Shown here one piece after another: positions 8,364 to 15,566 of a stretch of DNA of 24,818 nt. Both the position numbers and the translations under genes were made by a program. Each line of letters opens with the position of its first letter. Position 1 is the first letter of the stretch. The DNA is from a virus, in the IMG/VR virus record IMGVR_UViG_3300013094_000266, positions 1-24,818 of that record. One strand, given 5' to 3'. The notes beneath the pieces were generated by a model, which did not search any database, had not been told where the DNA came from, and saw only the letters and a list, made by a program, of their open reading frames with translations.

Positions 8364-9665
8364 ATGTATTTCATCGTAGAAACTATAGAGCAGTTCGGTC
8401 AAATGGAGCACACAGAAGAGTGCTTCGTTCAGCTCATATCGGGCAACGATAAATTCCACCCAAAATTATCTTATCCAAGTTTACTGTATTACAACGACGG
8501 TAACAAAGGCTATATATTCCCCTTCAAACATTCGGAAGCGTTTTCTCTCGATTTGGAATTAGTCCAAAGCTTTTTGTCCAAACACAAGACAGTGTACCTA
8601 ATAGACAAAAAGTATCACTCGTATTTCTTTGATCTGGACAACACCGTAGATATTAACTTCATCTATTTGGACCAGACCAACAATTACGAGCCATTCGATT
8701 GCGATACTTTATTGCAGAACAACTATTATTCCAAGTTCGTAAACTTACCAAACGTTAACGAAATAATACCGATCGCAAAGCACTACGAAAGGTGTCAGTG
8801 TTTGTACGAGATAGTTAAAGGATTCTTTGGGCTAGAAGCGGACACAAAATTCCAAGACAGACTAGTCGATGCGTACAGAAAAGTAGAGCAGAATCCCATA
8901 AAGATAGACGAAGATAAATTCAAACTAAAGTACAGTCTAGTCAACGAAAATTGTTCCAAGCACGGAGACTTTATATACTCCTACTACAACTTATATAATT
9001 TGACCGGTAGACCCACCAACTCTTTTAACGGCGTCAACTTTTTAGCGATACCAAAGGACAAAGAGTTTAGAGAATGTTTTGTATCTTCGAATAGCTATTT
9101 GGTTGAGTTCGATTTCGATGCTTATCACTTGAGACTGATAGGAAATTTAATCGGCTACGAATGGGGAAAAACGTCTATTCACACCGAGTTGGGCAAAGAG
9201 TACTTCGGCAAAGACGAACTGACCCAAGAGGAATACTCAGAATCAAAGACTATAACGTTCAAACAACTTTACGGTGGAGTGGACAAGAAGTACAAACACA
9301 TAGAGTTCTTCGCCAAAATGGACGCATATATCCAAGAGACTTGGGAAAACTATAAAAAACAGGGCGCAATATCTTTGCCTACGGGGAGAATATTAAAGTT
9401 CACCAAAGACATGAACAAACTAAAGCTATTCAATTACGTGGTGCAGAATCAGGAGACTCTGGCCAACGTATCTAAAATAGAGCGTATAAATCAATACCTA
9501 GAAGAAAAGAAGCTGAGGACGAAGCTCGTATTAATCACCTACGATTCTTTTCTATTCGACTTTAGGGCTCACGATGGCAAGAAAACATTATTGGACATAA
9601 AAGCTATATTGGAACAGGACAATATGGTCGTAAAACACAAGCACGGACTCAATTACTCATTTTAA
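8364..9665 (+). CDS. Short divergent family A DNA polymerase-like protein
   Basis: A 433-residue protein aligning by eye with the Klenow polymerase core. A TGR (R216, like Klenow R668) is followed by a VNFLAIP strand. Motif A is FDFDAYHLRL, with D250 at D705; the E710 steric-gate position is H255. Motif B is KTITFKQLYGG, with K295, F299 and Y303 at K758, F762 and Y766, but Y291 at R754. Motif C is ITYDSF, with Y393, D394 and S395 at H881, D882 and E883. Both metal-binding Asp are therefore kept while several substrate-contact residues differ. The N-terminal 150 residues resemble a 3'-5' exonuclease fold in outline but lack the DxE, NxxxD and YxxxD motifs. A complete polymerase is encoded at 18627-20930, so this is a second copy: a specialised repair or bypass enzyme, a regulatory subunit, or a decaying paralogue. 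Family is quite certain; activity is not. Confidence 0.75.
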   Translation: MYFIVETIEQFGQMEHTEECFVQLISGNDKFHPKLSYPSLLYYNDGNKGYIFPFKHSEAFSLDLELVQSFLSKHKTVYLIDKKYHSYFFDLDNTVDINFIYLDQTNNYEPFDCDTLLQNNYYSKFVNLPNVNEIIPIAKHYERCQCLYEIVKGFFGLEADTKFQDRLVDAYRKVEQNPIKIDEDKFKLKYSLVNENCSKHGDFIYSYYNLYNLTGRPTNSFNGVNFLAIPKDKEFRECFVSSNSYLVEFDFDAYHLRLIGNLIGYEWGKTSIHTELGKEYFGKDELTQEEYSESKTITFKQLYGGVDKKYKHIEFFAKMDAYIQETWENYKKQGAISLPTGRILKFTKDMNKLKLFNYVVQNQETLANVSKIERINQYLEEKKLRTKLVLITYDSFLFDFRAHDGKKTLLDIKAILEQDNMVVKHKHGLNYSF

Positions 9666-9676
9666 CACAAAAATCA

Positions 9677-9684
9677 ATATTTAT
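9677..9684 (+). promoter_or_regulatory. ATATTTAT intergenic motif, copy 1
   Basis: One of five ATATTTAT copies that I found only in gaps between genes (9677, 11024, 15232, 20965, 24592). Here it lies 12 bases upstream of the ATG at 9696. It could be a promoter -10/-7 element, since Bacteroidota sigma factors use TAnnTTTG, but the short distance would give a very short leader. Function is inferred from recurrence. Confidence 0.35.
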
Positions 9685-9695
9685 ACTTAATGGTT

Positions 9696-10124
9696 ATGGA
9701 AGAATTAAAAACACTAGAATTAACGCAAGAGGCGCTTATGAATAAGTTATTTTGTAGTTTTACTACTAAAGACGGACTTGAGGAGAGATTACAAGAAATC
9801 AATAAAGAGTACAAAATCATGTACGGTAAGATATTCGTTTTAGAGTCTCCTGACTCCGAAGAATACATGTGTACTTACAATATAGAATTGGAAGGATCAA
9901 GCACAAAGATTTTGGGTAACACTATCCTCTTACACAGAAAGAAAGAGTCCAATACGTTGTACACAATCAATGCTTTGAACACTCTAATCAAATCTTTAAA
10001 CGGTGGAGTACTTGACACAAAGTTTATCATTAATTGGCCAGATTACAAGAACTCTATCCTATTGACTCAGGACGATGGTCTAAGAAAGTTAAATACGTCT
10101 ATACACAGGATAGTGAACGTATAA
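9696..10124 (+). CDS. Hypothetical protein, 142 aa
   Basis: Not recognised. Two in-frame ATGs lie six bases apart (9690 and 9696). I choose the second because it sits in the GTTATGG context shared by the starts of many replication genes here. The protein is mixed alpha/beta: an N-terminal helix rich in Glu and Leu, a FCSFTTKDGLEERLQEINKE segment, then alternating strands (KIFVLESPD, CTYNIELEG, NTILLHRKK) and a C-terminal part with FIINWPDYKNSILLTQDDG. No transmembrane segment, metal site or enzymatic motif is seen. It lies between the polymerase-like gene and SSB, 66 bases upstream of SSB, so a role in replication or its control is possible but not shown. Codon usage is that of the surrounding genes. 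Confidence 0.65.
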   Translation: MEELKTLELTQEALMNKLFCSFTTKDGLEERLQEINKEYKIMYGKIFVLESPDSEEYMCTYNIELEGSSTKILGNTILLHRKKESNTLYTINALNTLIKSLNGGVLDTKFIINWPDYKNSILLTQDDGLRKLNTSIHRIVNV

Positions 10125-10132
10125 CTCGAAAC

Positions 10133-10161
10133 TTAGATTTTTTATATCCCAAGGTTAGATT
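10133..10161 (+). repeat. Direct repeat TTAGATT upstream of the SSB gene
   Basis: TTAGATT occurs at 10133-10139 and again at 10155-10161, a spacing of 22 bases, or about two turns of B-DNA. It is in the 66-base gap before the SSB start at 10191. Two helically phased copies could be a protein-binding site, but short A/T-rich repeats arise easily by chance. Confidence 0.25.
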
Positions 10162-10190
10162 ATATTTAATCAATAAAATAAAATACAGTT

Positions 10191-11012
10191 ATGGACTTAT
10201 CAGCACTTAAGTCGCGTTTAGCGGCTTTACAAAATCCACGCGGAGGTCAAAAAGGCGAATTAGCCAAGACCTTATGGAGCCCAGCGGTTGGAAAACACCA
10301 AGTACGTATCGTTCCTTCGGCGTACAACAAATCAAACCCATTTAAAGAGTTATTTTTCCACTACGGAATCGGTAACAAAAACACAATGATCGCTTTGTCA
10401 AACTTTGGCGAAAAAGATCCTATCGTTGAATTCTCTCAAGGCTTAAGAAAGTCTTCTGTTAAAGAAGATTGGCAAATGGCCAAGAAGTTGGAGCCAAAGA
10501 TGAGAGTGTACGCACCGGTTATCGTTAGAAACCAAGAGGAATTAGGCGTAGTTTTATGGGGATTCGGTAAACAAGTTTACATGGATTTGTTGGCTTTGAC
10601 TGAAGACGAAGACGTAGGAGATTTCACAGATCCTATCCAAGGTCGTGATATTACTATCGAAGTACAAGGTAAAGAAACAACCGGTTTATCTTACAACACT
10701 TCTAGCATTAGAGTAAGAACTAAAATTACTCCATTGTCAGAAGACGCGGACAAAGTTAAACAATGGTTGACTACACAACCTGACCCAATGACTCAATTCA
10801 AAAAGTACTCTTACGAAGAAATGAAGAGCGCATTGATGTCGCATTTGAATCCTGAAGAAGAAATCAAGCAGAACGCAGATTCTGTTGTAGTGAAAACCGA
10901 AGAAGTTGGCGATTTACCATGGGAAAAAGACGCACCAGCTGCTCAACCTTTCACATTGAGTACGACCAAAAAAGATGTCGATTCCAAAATAGACGATTTG
11001 TTCAACTTTTGA
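10191..11012 (+). CDS. Single-stranded DNA-binding protein, T4 gp32-like
   Basis: A 273-residue protein with the gp32 layout. A short basic N-terminal segment (SALKSRLAALQ, then RGGQKGE) matches the region gp32 uses for cooperative binding. A central OB-fold-like core follows, with VGKHQVRIVPS, PFKELFFHYGI, VYAPVIVRN and VVLWGFGKQVYMDLL, which correspond to the gp32 lines about RFLPS, NHGF, YWANILV and FRFGKKIW. The acidic C-terminal tail ends SKIDDLFNF, the type that recruits partner proteins. It has no cysteine, so the zinc site of T4 gp32 is absent. It coats ssDNA and should work with the UvsX, helicase and polymerase encoded nearby. The start has the AATACAGTTATGG context and no Shine-Dalgarno sequence. 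A 14-bp inverted repeat follows the stop. Confidence 0.85.
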   Translation: MDLSALKSRLAALQNPRGGQKGELAKTLWSPAVGKHQVRIVPSAYNKSNPFKELFFHYGIGNKNTMIALSNFGEKDPIVEFSQGLRKSSVKEDWQMAKKLEPKMRVYAPVIVRNQEELGVVLWGFGKQVYMDLLALTEDEDVGDFTDPIQGRDITIEVQGKETTGLSYNTSSIRVRTKITPLSEDADKVKQWLTTQPDPMTQFKKYSYEEMKSALMSHLNPEEEIKQNADSVVVKTEEVGDLPWEKDAPAAQPFTLSTTKKDVDSKIDDLFNF

Positions 11013-11023
11013 GGTTAGAGAAG

Positions 11024-11031
11024 ATATTTAT
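11024..11031 (+). promoter_or_regulatory. ATATTTAT intergenic motif, copy 2
   Basis: This copy is 12 bases after the SSB stop and overlaps the left arm of the inverted repeat at 11027-11071. If it were a promoter, transcripts would serve the homing endonuclease and uvsX. See copy 1 for the family of sites. Confidence 0.3.
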
Positions 11032-11071
11032 TATAGATAGAAAGTTAGCGGAATTAACTATCTATAATAAA
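11027..11071 (+). repeat. Perfect 14-bp inverted repeat after the SSB gene
   Basis: TTTATTATAGATAG at 11027-11040 is matched by its exact reverse complement at 11058-11071, separated by 17 bases. As RNA it makes a 14-bp, A/U-rich hairpin beginning 15 bases after the SSB stop. No run of T follows, so it is not a classical intrinsic terminator. It could protect the 3' end of an abundant SSB mRNA, act as an RNase site, or be a dyad operator. Confidence 0.6.
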
Positions 11072-11137
11072 CTTATTGGGCCTATGAACCATTGATCATT
11101 CCGCGATCTTTGTTTCCTCTGGGTCCTTTTTTATTTT

Positions 11138-11698
11138 ATGGCTATAGTGTATCAACATAGAAGAAAAGATACTAATGAAATTTTTTATGTAGGTAGAGGG
11201 AAAATTTTAAAAAGAGCTTATTCTAAAGCAAATAGAAATACTCACTGGCATAATATTGTTAATAAGACAGATTACGAAGTAGAAATCATTTATTCTAATT
11301 TATCTTGGGAAGAATCTGGATTAAAAGAAATTGAATTGATTAAATCTATAGGTCGTCAAAATTTAAACAAAGGTCCTTTAGTAAATCTCACAGACGGCGG
11401 AGAAGGCATGATGACTTTTATGTTTTCTGAAGAGTCAAAAGAAAAAATGAGATTATCTAAGCTAGGAAATAAAAATGGAAGCGGAAATAAAGGCCAAAAA
11501 AGACAAGCACATTCGCAAGACACCATTAAAAAAATTAGCGATGCAAATAGAGGTAAAGTTCATACTAAACAATCTAGATCTAATATGTCAAAAGCTCATA
11601 TAGGCCAAGTACATTCAGAAGAAACAAAACAAAAGATGAGAGGGCCAAGAGGACCTCAAAAAAATCCTTTTTTAAGAAAGAATAAAGTATTACATTAA
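11138..11698 (+). CDS. Free-standing GIY-YIG homing endonuclease
   Basis: A 186-residue protein with a GIY-YIG nuclease domain in the first 90 residues: VYQHRRKDTNEIFYVGRGK carries the two-strand signature (variant of GIY and YIG), followed by KRAYSKANRN, a W and the NIVNK helix. A catalytic-type Glu lies in the LKEIELIKSIG segment, followed by an NLTDGGEG turn. The C-terminus has NUMOD3-like DNA-binding repeats (SEESKEKMRLSKLG, SRSNMSKAHIG, SEETKQKMRG). Such enzymes cut an allele lacking the gene and spread by repair. It sits between SSB and uvsX; as I recall, T4 also carries a GIY-YIG nuclease gene beside gene 32. Its codon use (AAT, TAT, AGA, ATT) is more A/T-rich than its neighbours', which fits recent insertion. 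SSB and uvsX are both intact. Confidence 0.88.
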   Translation: MAIVYQHRRKDTNEIFYVGRGKILKRAYSKANRNTHWHNIVNKTDYEVEIIYSNLSWEESGLKEIELIKSIGRQNLNKGPLVNLTDGGEGMMTFMFSEESKEKMRLSKLGNKNGSGNKGQKRQAHSQDTIKKISDANRGKVHTKQSRSNMSKAHIGQVHSEETKQKMRGPRGPQKNPFLRKNKVLH

Positions 11699-11715
11699 AC
11701 CAATAAAAAATAGTT

Positions 11716-12783
11716 ATGGCAAAAGCACTTACAGGCAAAATATCAAATGCAATAAAGTCCGAGTTTAACTTGGACAAATTTAAGAAGTCAAAGAACTTAT
11801 CCTCAAGCAGCGTTAAGTTCAAAGAGCAAAAATGGATTCCACTTTCATCAGCATTTCAAGATGCGTTACAAATTCCAGGAATCGCGATCGGTCACATCAA
11901 TCTATTAAGAGGTCACTCGGACACCGGTAAAACTACCGCTTTATTGGAAGCAGCAGTTCAAGCACAAAAGATGGGCATATTACCGGTATTCATTATCACA
12001 GAGATGAAATGGAGTTGGGAACACGCCAAACAAATGGGTCTTCAATTCAACGAAGTACCAGACGACGACGGTGTTATTTCTGACTACAACGGATTCTTCA
12101 TCTACGTGGATAGAGAAAAGTTACAGTGCATCGAAGACGTGTCTGCGTTTATCTTGGACATTTTGGACGAACAAAAGAACGGTAACTTACCTTACGATTT
12201 GTGTTTCTTTTGGGACTCTGTTGGATCTATTCCTTGTAGATTATCTATCGAATCTAACAAGAACAATAACGAATGGAACGCTGGAGCAATGTCTCAGCAG
12301 TTCGGTAACTTCGTTAATCAAAAAATCATTATGTCGAGAAAGGAAAGTCAACAGTACACAAACACTTTCGTTGCTATCAATAAAGTTTGGGTTGCAAAGC
12401 CTGAAACTATTATGAGTCAGCCAAAGATGAAGAACAAAGGTGGAGACACAATGTTCTTTGATGCATCGTTGATCATTACTTTCGGAAACGTTACTAACTC
12501 TGGTACGAACAAGATCAAAGCTACTAAAAACGGTAAAGAGGTCGAATTTGCCAAGAGAACTAAATTGTCTTGCGATAAGAATCACATTACGGGAGTTACT
12601 GCAACTAACAAGTTGATTATGACAGTGCACGGATTCATCAACGACGACAAGAAGGACTTGGACAAGTACAAGAAAGATCACAGTCACGAATGGTTACAAG
12701 TATTGGGATCGAAAGATTTCGATGTGATCGAAGAGGAAGAAACGGACATTAAAGACATTTTTGATTCATCAGATAGCGAATAA
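11716..12783 (+). CDS. uvsX: UvsX/RecA-like recombinase
   Basis: A 355-residue RecA-fold ATPase. Walker A is GHSDTGKTT at residues 66-74. A Glu in FIITEMKWSW (E96) sits where RecA and UvsX have the catalytic Glu, and a Walker B-like LCFFWDSVGSIP strand ends at D167. A polar loop follows (NNNEWNAGAMSQQFG), then SRKESQQYTNTFVAINKVW, resembling the DNA-binding loop region. The protein would form filaments on ssDNA for strand exchange, recombination-dependent replication and repair, cooperating with SSB. The C-terminal tail is strongly acidic (EEEETDIKDIFDSSDSE). The start is in the AATAGTTATGG context. The TAA stop shares a base with the next ATG, indicating coupling to the 5'-nuclease. Before the homing endonuclease arrived, SSB and uvsX were presumably adjacent. 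Confidence 0.9.
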   Translation: MAKALTGKISNAIKSEFNLDKFKKSKNLSSSSVKFKEQKWIPLSSAFQDALQIPGIAIGHINLLRGHSDTGKTTALLEAAVQAQKMGILPVFIITEMKWSWEHAKQMGLQFNEVPDDDGVISDYNGFFIYVDREKLQCIEDVSAFILDILDEQKNGNLPYDLCFFWDSVGSIPCRLSIESNKNNNEWNAGAMSQQFGNFVNQKIIMSRKESQQYTNTFVAINKVWVAKPETIMSQPKMKNKGGDTMFFDASLIITFGNVTNSGTNKIKATKNGKEVEFAKRTKLSCDKNHITGVTATNKLIMTVHGFINDDKKDLDKYKKDHSHEWLQVLGSKDFDVIEEEETDIKDIFDSSDSE

Positions 12784-13811
12784 TGGAAGAACGATACAAA
12801 GCAATGTTGGATTCCTTGGGTAAAGATACCACAGAGGAAAAGGAGGAACCTTTGAAGTTAAACGACAGAGTTCTAATCATAGACTCGTTGAACGCCTTCA
12901 TAAGGTCCTTCACCATTATCAATCACGTGAATAAGTACGGTCACCACATTGGAGGATTGACCGGCTATCTAAAATCTTTGGGCTACGCAATTAATCTTAT
13001 CAGACCAACCAGGGTCATACTGGTGTTCGATGGGCAAGGCGGATCGACTAACAAGAAGTATTTATATCCCGAATACAAAGCCAACAGAGGTTATCGCAGG
13101 GTGACTAACTGGGACTTGTTCGACAATCAAGAGCAAGAAGCGGAGTCGATCACTAACCAGATACTTCGATTGGTGGACTACTTAAAGTGTTTGCCGGTAG
13201 ATTTGTTGTCCATAGACAAGATCGAGGCAGACGACGTTATCGGTTGTTTGGCAGGAAAATTACCTGGAGAAGTTACCATAGTGTCCAGCGACCGAGACTA
13301 TTTACAGCTCGTGAATGAAAGGATTACAGTATATTCACCTATCAAGAAAAAATTCTACCAGTACAAAGAGGTTTTGGAAGAGTACGGAGTTACACCGCAA
13401 AACTTCTTGGCAGAGAAAGTATTGATGGGAGACAGCGGAGACAACGTACCAGGCGTCAAAGGTATTGGGCAGAAGACTTTATTGAAGCACTACCCAGAGT
13501 TGGCAGACGATACTGTATTCACGTTAGACGAAATATTGGACAAAGCAAGAGCGAGCAAAGGAAACATATACGAAAGGATTCTTGCGTTCGAAAATCAGCT
13601 GTACGTTAACGAACAGTTGATGGACCTAAAAAATCCCAACATACCGCAAGATTCGATGGAAACCATAGACTACATTCTAGAGAATCCAACGAAGACCTTT
13701 AGACCCAAAGAATTTGCAGAGCTGTACGAAGAGGACGATTTGGGTAAAAGCATAAACAACCTACAGATATGGTTGTTCGAAAAATTTCATGAAATAAGTA
13801 AATATAAATAA
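12783..13811 (+). CDS. 5'-3' exonuclease / flap endonuclease (T4 RNase H-like)
   Basis: A 342-residue FEN-type nuclease. The acidic metal ligands are in order: D34 in LIIDSLNAF, D83 in LVFDGQGG, E148/D150/D151 in KIEADDVIG, D170 and D172 in VSSDRDYLQ, and D217/D220 in LMGDSGDNVPG. A helix-three-turn-helix follows (GVKGIGQKTLLKHYPEL). A basic arch stretch (KKYLYPEYKANRG) lies after the second motif. It should remove RNA primers and 5' flaps during lagging-strand synthesis, as T4 RNase H does; the PolA encoded here lacks a 5'-nuclease domain, so this gene supplies it separately. It overlaps uvsX by one base and ends three bases before the helicase start. Length is close to T4 RNase H plus a short N-terminal extension. 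Confidence 0.88.
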   Translation: MEERYKAMLDSLGKDTTEEKEEPLKLNDRVLIIDSLNAFIRSFTIINHVNKYGHHIGGLTGYLKSLGYAINLIRPTRVILVFDGQGGSTNKKYLYPEYKANRGYRRVTNWDLFDNQEQEAESITNQILRLVDYLKCLPVDLLSIDKIEADDVIGCLAGKLPGEVTIVSSDRDYLQLVNERITVYSPIKKKFYQYKEVLEEYGVTPQNFLAEKVLMGDSGDNVPGVKGIGQKTLLKHYPELADDTVFTLDEILDKARASKGNIYERILAFENQLYVNEQLMDLKNPNIPQDSMETIDYILENPTKTFRPKEFAELYEEDDLGKSINNLQIWLFEKFHEISKYK

Positions 13812-13814
13812 GTT

Positions 13815-15209
13815 ATGGCAGTATTGAACACGCTACAAAGTTACGGAAATGGATTTCAAACAAAGGTTTTGTCGAGCTTATTAAAGCACAAGGAGTTTTT
13901 ACAAAACGTTAACGATGTATTGGACACTAACATGTTCGATAACCCGGCTCACAAATGGATCGTATCGGAAACGTTAAGATACTATTACAAGTATCACACA
14001 ACACCTTCACCAGAGTCGTTACAGGTAGAAGTGAAGAAGATCGACAACGAAGTATTGAAAGTTAGCGTAATAGAACAGTTGAAAGAGGCTTTAAAGGCCG
14101 CAAACGAGGACAGAGAGTACATAGAGCAAGAGTTCTCCAACTTCTGTAGAAATCAGCAGTTAAAGAACGCGATATTGGAATCGGTTAAATTATTAGAGAA
14201 AGGCGAATACGAAGACATCAGACACATCGTCAACATGGCCTCGAAAGCGGGTCAAGACAAAACTATCGGTCACGAGTACGAGAAAGACATGGAAACCCGA
14301 TACAGACAAGAGCAAAGATCTCCAGTTCCAACCCCATGGGACAATCTAAACAACTTGCTTATGGGTGGTTTGGGCGTAGGCGATCTAGGACTAATATTCG
14401 GAAACCCTGGTGGAGGTAAGTCTTGGATGCTCATTAATCTGGGCGCAAGAGCGGTTGCAGCTGGGTTTACGGTTTGTCACTATACACTAGAACTTTCCGA
14501 GGACTACGTTGGTAAAAGGTACGATGCTTTATTTACGGGTATCGATGCTCAACAGATTCACTTACACAAGGACAAAATCTCCGAAGTGGTGAATAAGTTA
14601 CCAGGTAAGTTGATCATTAAAGAGTTCCCAATGGGAAAAGCTGGGCCGGCAACCATAGAATCTCACATCCAAAAGTGCAGGGACTTGAAGTACCCACCCG
14701 ACTTGGTTATTATCGACTACGTTGATTTGTTAAAGAGCAAGACAAGATCTATAGACCCAAAGGACGCAATCGACGATGTTTACACAGCGATCAAGGGTAT
14801 GGCAAGGGAACTCAAAGTGCCAGTGTGGACGGTATCCCAAGTAAATAGAATGGGAGCCAAGGACGACGTAATCGAAGGTGACAAAGCGGCAGGGTCCTAC
14901 AATAAGATGATGATTGCGGATTTCGCCATGTCTTTGTCCAGGAAGCGTCAGGACAAGGTCAATGGAACTGGCCGTATACATATTATGAAGAACAGATACG
15001 GCGCTGATGGTATGACCTATGGCGCTAAGGTGAATACAAATAACGGTAACATAGAGATCAATAAGGACGAAATGGACGAGGACGATCTAACCTTTGACAA
15101 CGGTCAAAGCGGTCCACCAAGGACCCAGCTACAGAACAAATCCACATTTAGTCCGGACGAGAAAAGCTATTTGAACCAAAAATTTGTTGAATTGGTAGGA
15201 AAGAGTTAA
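13815..15209 (+). CDS. DnaB/gp41-like replicative helicase
   Basis: A 464-residue RecA-fold hexameric helicase. The first 150 residues are helical, as in the DnaB N-terminal domain (KVLSSLLKHKEFLQNV, HKWIVSETLRYYYKYH). The motor has Walker A GNPGGGKS at 196-203, a catalytic-type Glu in HYTLELSED (E226), Walker B LVIIDYVDLL with D301, a VPVWTVSQVNR strand (motif H3), and KNRYGADG near the arginine-finger region. It would move 5'-3' on the lagging strand and unwind the fork. The C-terminal tail is acidic and hydrophilic. It begins three bases after the nuclease gene in an AAGTTATGG context, so uvsX, nuclease and helicase form a tight cluster. No primase gene is present nearby, and I see no primase domain fused to it. 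Confidence 0.9.
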   Translation: MAVLNTLQSYGNGFQTKVLSSLLKHKEFLQNVNDVLDTNMFDNPAHKWIVSETLRYYYKYHTTPSPESLQVEVKKIDNEVLKVSVIEQLKEALKAANEDREYIEQEFSNFCRNQQLKNAILESVKLLEKGEYEDIRHIVNMASKAGQDKTIGHEYEKDMETRYRQEQRSPVPTPWDNLNNLLMGGLGVGDLGLIFGNPGGGKSWMLINLGARAVAAGFTVCHYTLELSEDYVGKRYDALFTGIDAQQIHLHKDKISEVVNKLPGKLIIKEFPMGKAGPATIESHIQKCRDLKYPPDLVIIDYVDLLKSKTRSIDPKDAIDDVYTAIKGMARELKVPVWTVSQVNRMGAKDDVIEGDKAAGSYNKMMIADFAMSLSRKRQDKVNGTGRIHIMKNRYGADGMTYGAKVNTNNGNIEINKDEMDEDDLTFDNGQSGPPRTQLQNKSTFSPDEKSYLNQKFVELVGKS

Positions 15210-15231
15210 TTAATTTTATTCTAAAAAGATC

Positions 15232-15244
15232 ATATTTATTAGAA
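15232..15244 (+). promoter_or_regulatory. ATATTTATTAGAA motif, copy 3 of the intergenic element
   Basis: This 13-base string is identical to the one at 20965-20977, and the following bases are also similar (17 of 19 in total). It lies 14 bases before the ATG at 15258. TTCTAA at 15219-15224 and TTAGAA at 15239-15244 form a 6-bp inverted repeat around it. A promoter or activator site for the downstream nucleotide-metabolism genes is the simplest reading. Confidence 0.4.
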
Positions 15245-15257
15245 CAAAACAGACACC

Positions 15258-15473
15258 ATGAGTTTCTTAATAGATTTATTTAAAAAAGCCAAAAAAGGAG
15301 ATGCTTTCAGACCAACTGAAACTCCTGATAAGTATGCAGATAGAATTGCAGCATTAAACGCGGGCGGTCAAAGCACGCAAACAAACACAAGGATTACTAC
15401 TCCAAATGTTGCTAAATTATCAAACGGCTTTATCCCTAGCGATAACAACTTAGGAAAACTTCCGTCTGCTTAA
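15258..15473 (+). CDS. Small hypothetical protein, 71 aa
   Basis: Not recognised. The N-terminus is an amphipathic, basic helix (MSFLIDLFKKAKKGDAF), the rest is polar, rich in Thr, Asn, Ser and Gly, and probably unstructured. There is no cysteine, no clear transmembrane segment and no known motif. It has the size of a phage peptide that modulates a host enzyme, but nothing in the sequence shows that. It lies between helicase and nrdB, with non-coding gaps on both sides (48 and 93 bases), so it may be separately expressed from the motif at 15232. It uses mostly AAA, TTA and AAT-type codons in the first part. Confidence 0.6.
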   Translation: MSFLIDLFKKAKKGDAFRPTETPDKYADRIAALNAGGQSTQTNTRITTPNVAKLSNGFIPSDNNLGKLPSA

Positions 15474-15490
15474 TTAACCTAGAACTTTAC

Positions 15491-15535
15491 AGACTTGCCA
15501 ATCATAGAGCGCTAAAATACTCTACAGGCTAGTCT
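15491..15535 (+). promoter_or_regulatory. Two-tier hairpin in the nrdB leader
   Basis: AGACTTGCC at 15491-15499 pairs with GGCTAGTCT at 15527-15535 (8 of 9 pairs, one T/T mismatch). Inside it, TAGAG at 15505-15509 pairs with CTCTA at 15520-15524 around a 10-base loop, leaving an asymmetric internal loop. It fills most of the 93-base gap before nrdB. It may be a leader structure that controls the reductase genes, or a processing site. No clear T-run follows, and it does not look like a tRNA. Confidence 0.4.
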
Positions 15536-15566
15536 ATTGTGTATTATATATTAAAATTAACTAATA

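Noticed and set aside
11121-11137. T-rich run before the GIY-YIG gene as an intrinsic terminator
   Set aside because: No stable hairpin precedes it; the perfect dyad at 11027-11071 is 50 bases upstream.
10985-11720. Group I intron carrying the GIY-YIG gene
   Set aside because: SSB and uvsX are both complete on either side, and no exon is split, so the nuclease gene is free-standing.
12241-12687. 148-codon open frame on the minus strand inside uvsX
   Set aside because: A shadow of uvsX codon bias; the product is Val/Ser/Leu-rich with no domain, and the sense strand has a clear RecA-fold protein.
13803-13810. TATAAATA (T4 late promoter-like box), also at 23635-23642, and CATAAATA at 8301-8308
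   Set aside because: They lie only 5 to 8 bases before the next ATG at 13815 and 23650, so a transcript would be leaderless, and the one at 13803 overlaps a stop codon. They may simply be A/T-rich start contexts. I could not separate these from chance.
15474-15566. tRNA-like gene in the gap before nrdB
   Set aside because: The hairpin does not fold into a cloverleaf, and no TTCRA-type T-arm sequence is present.
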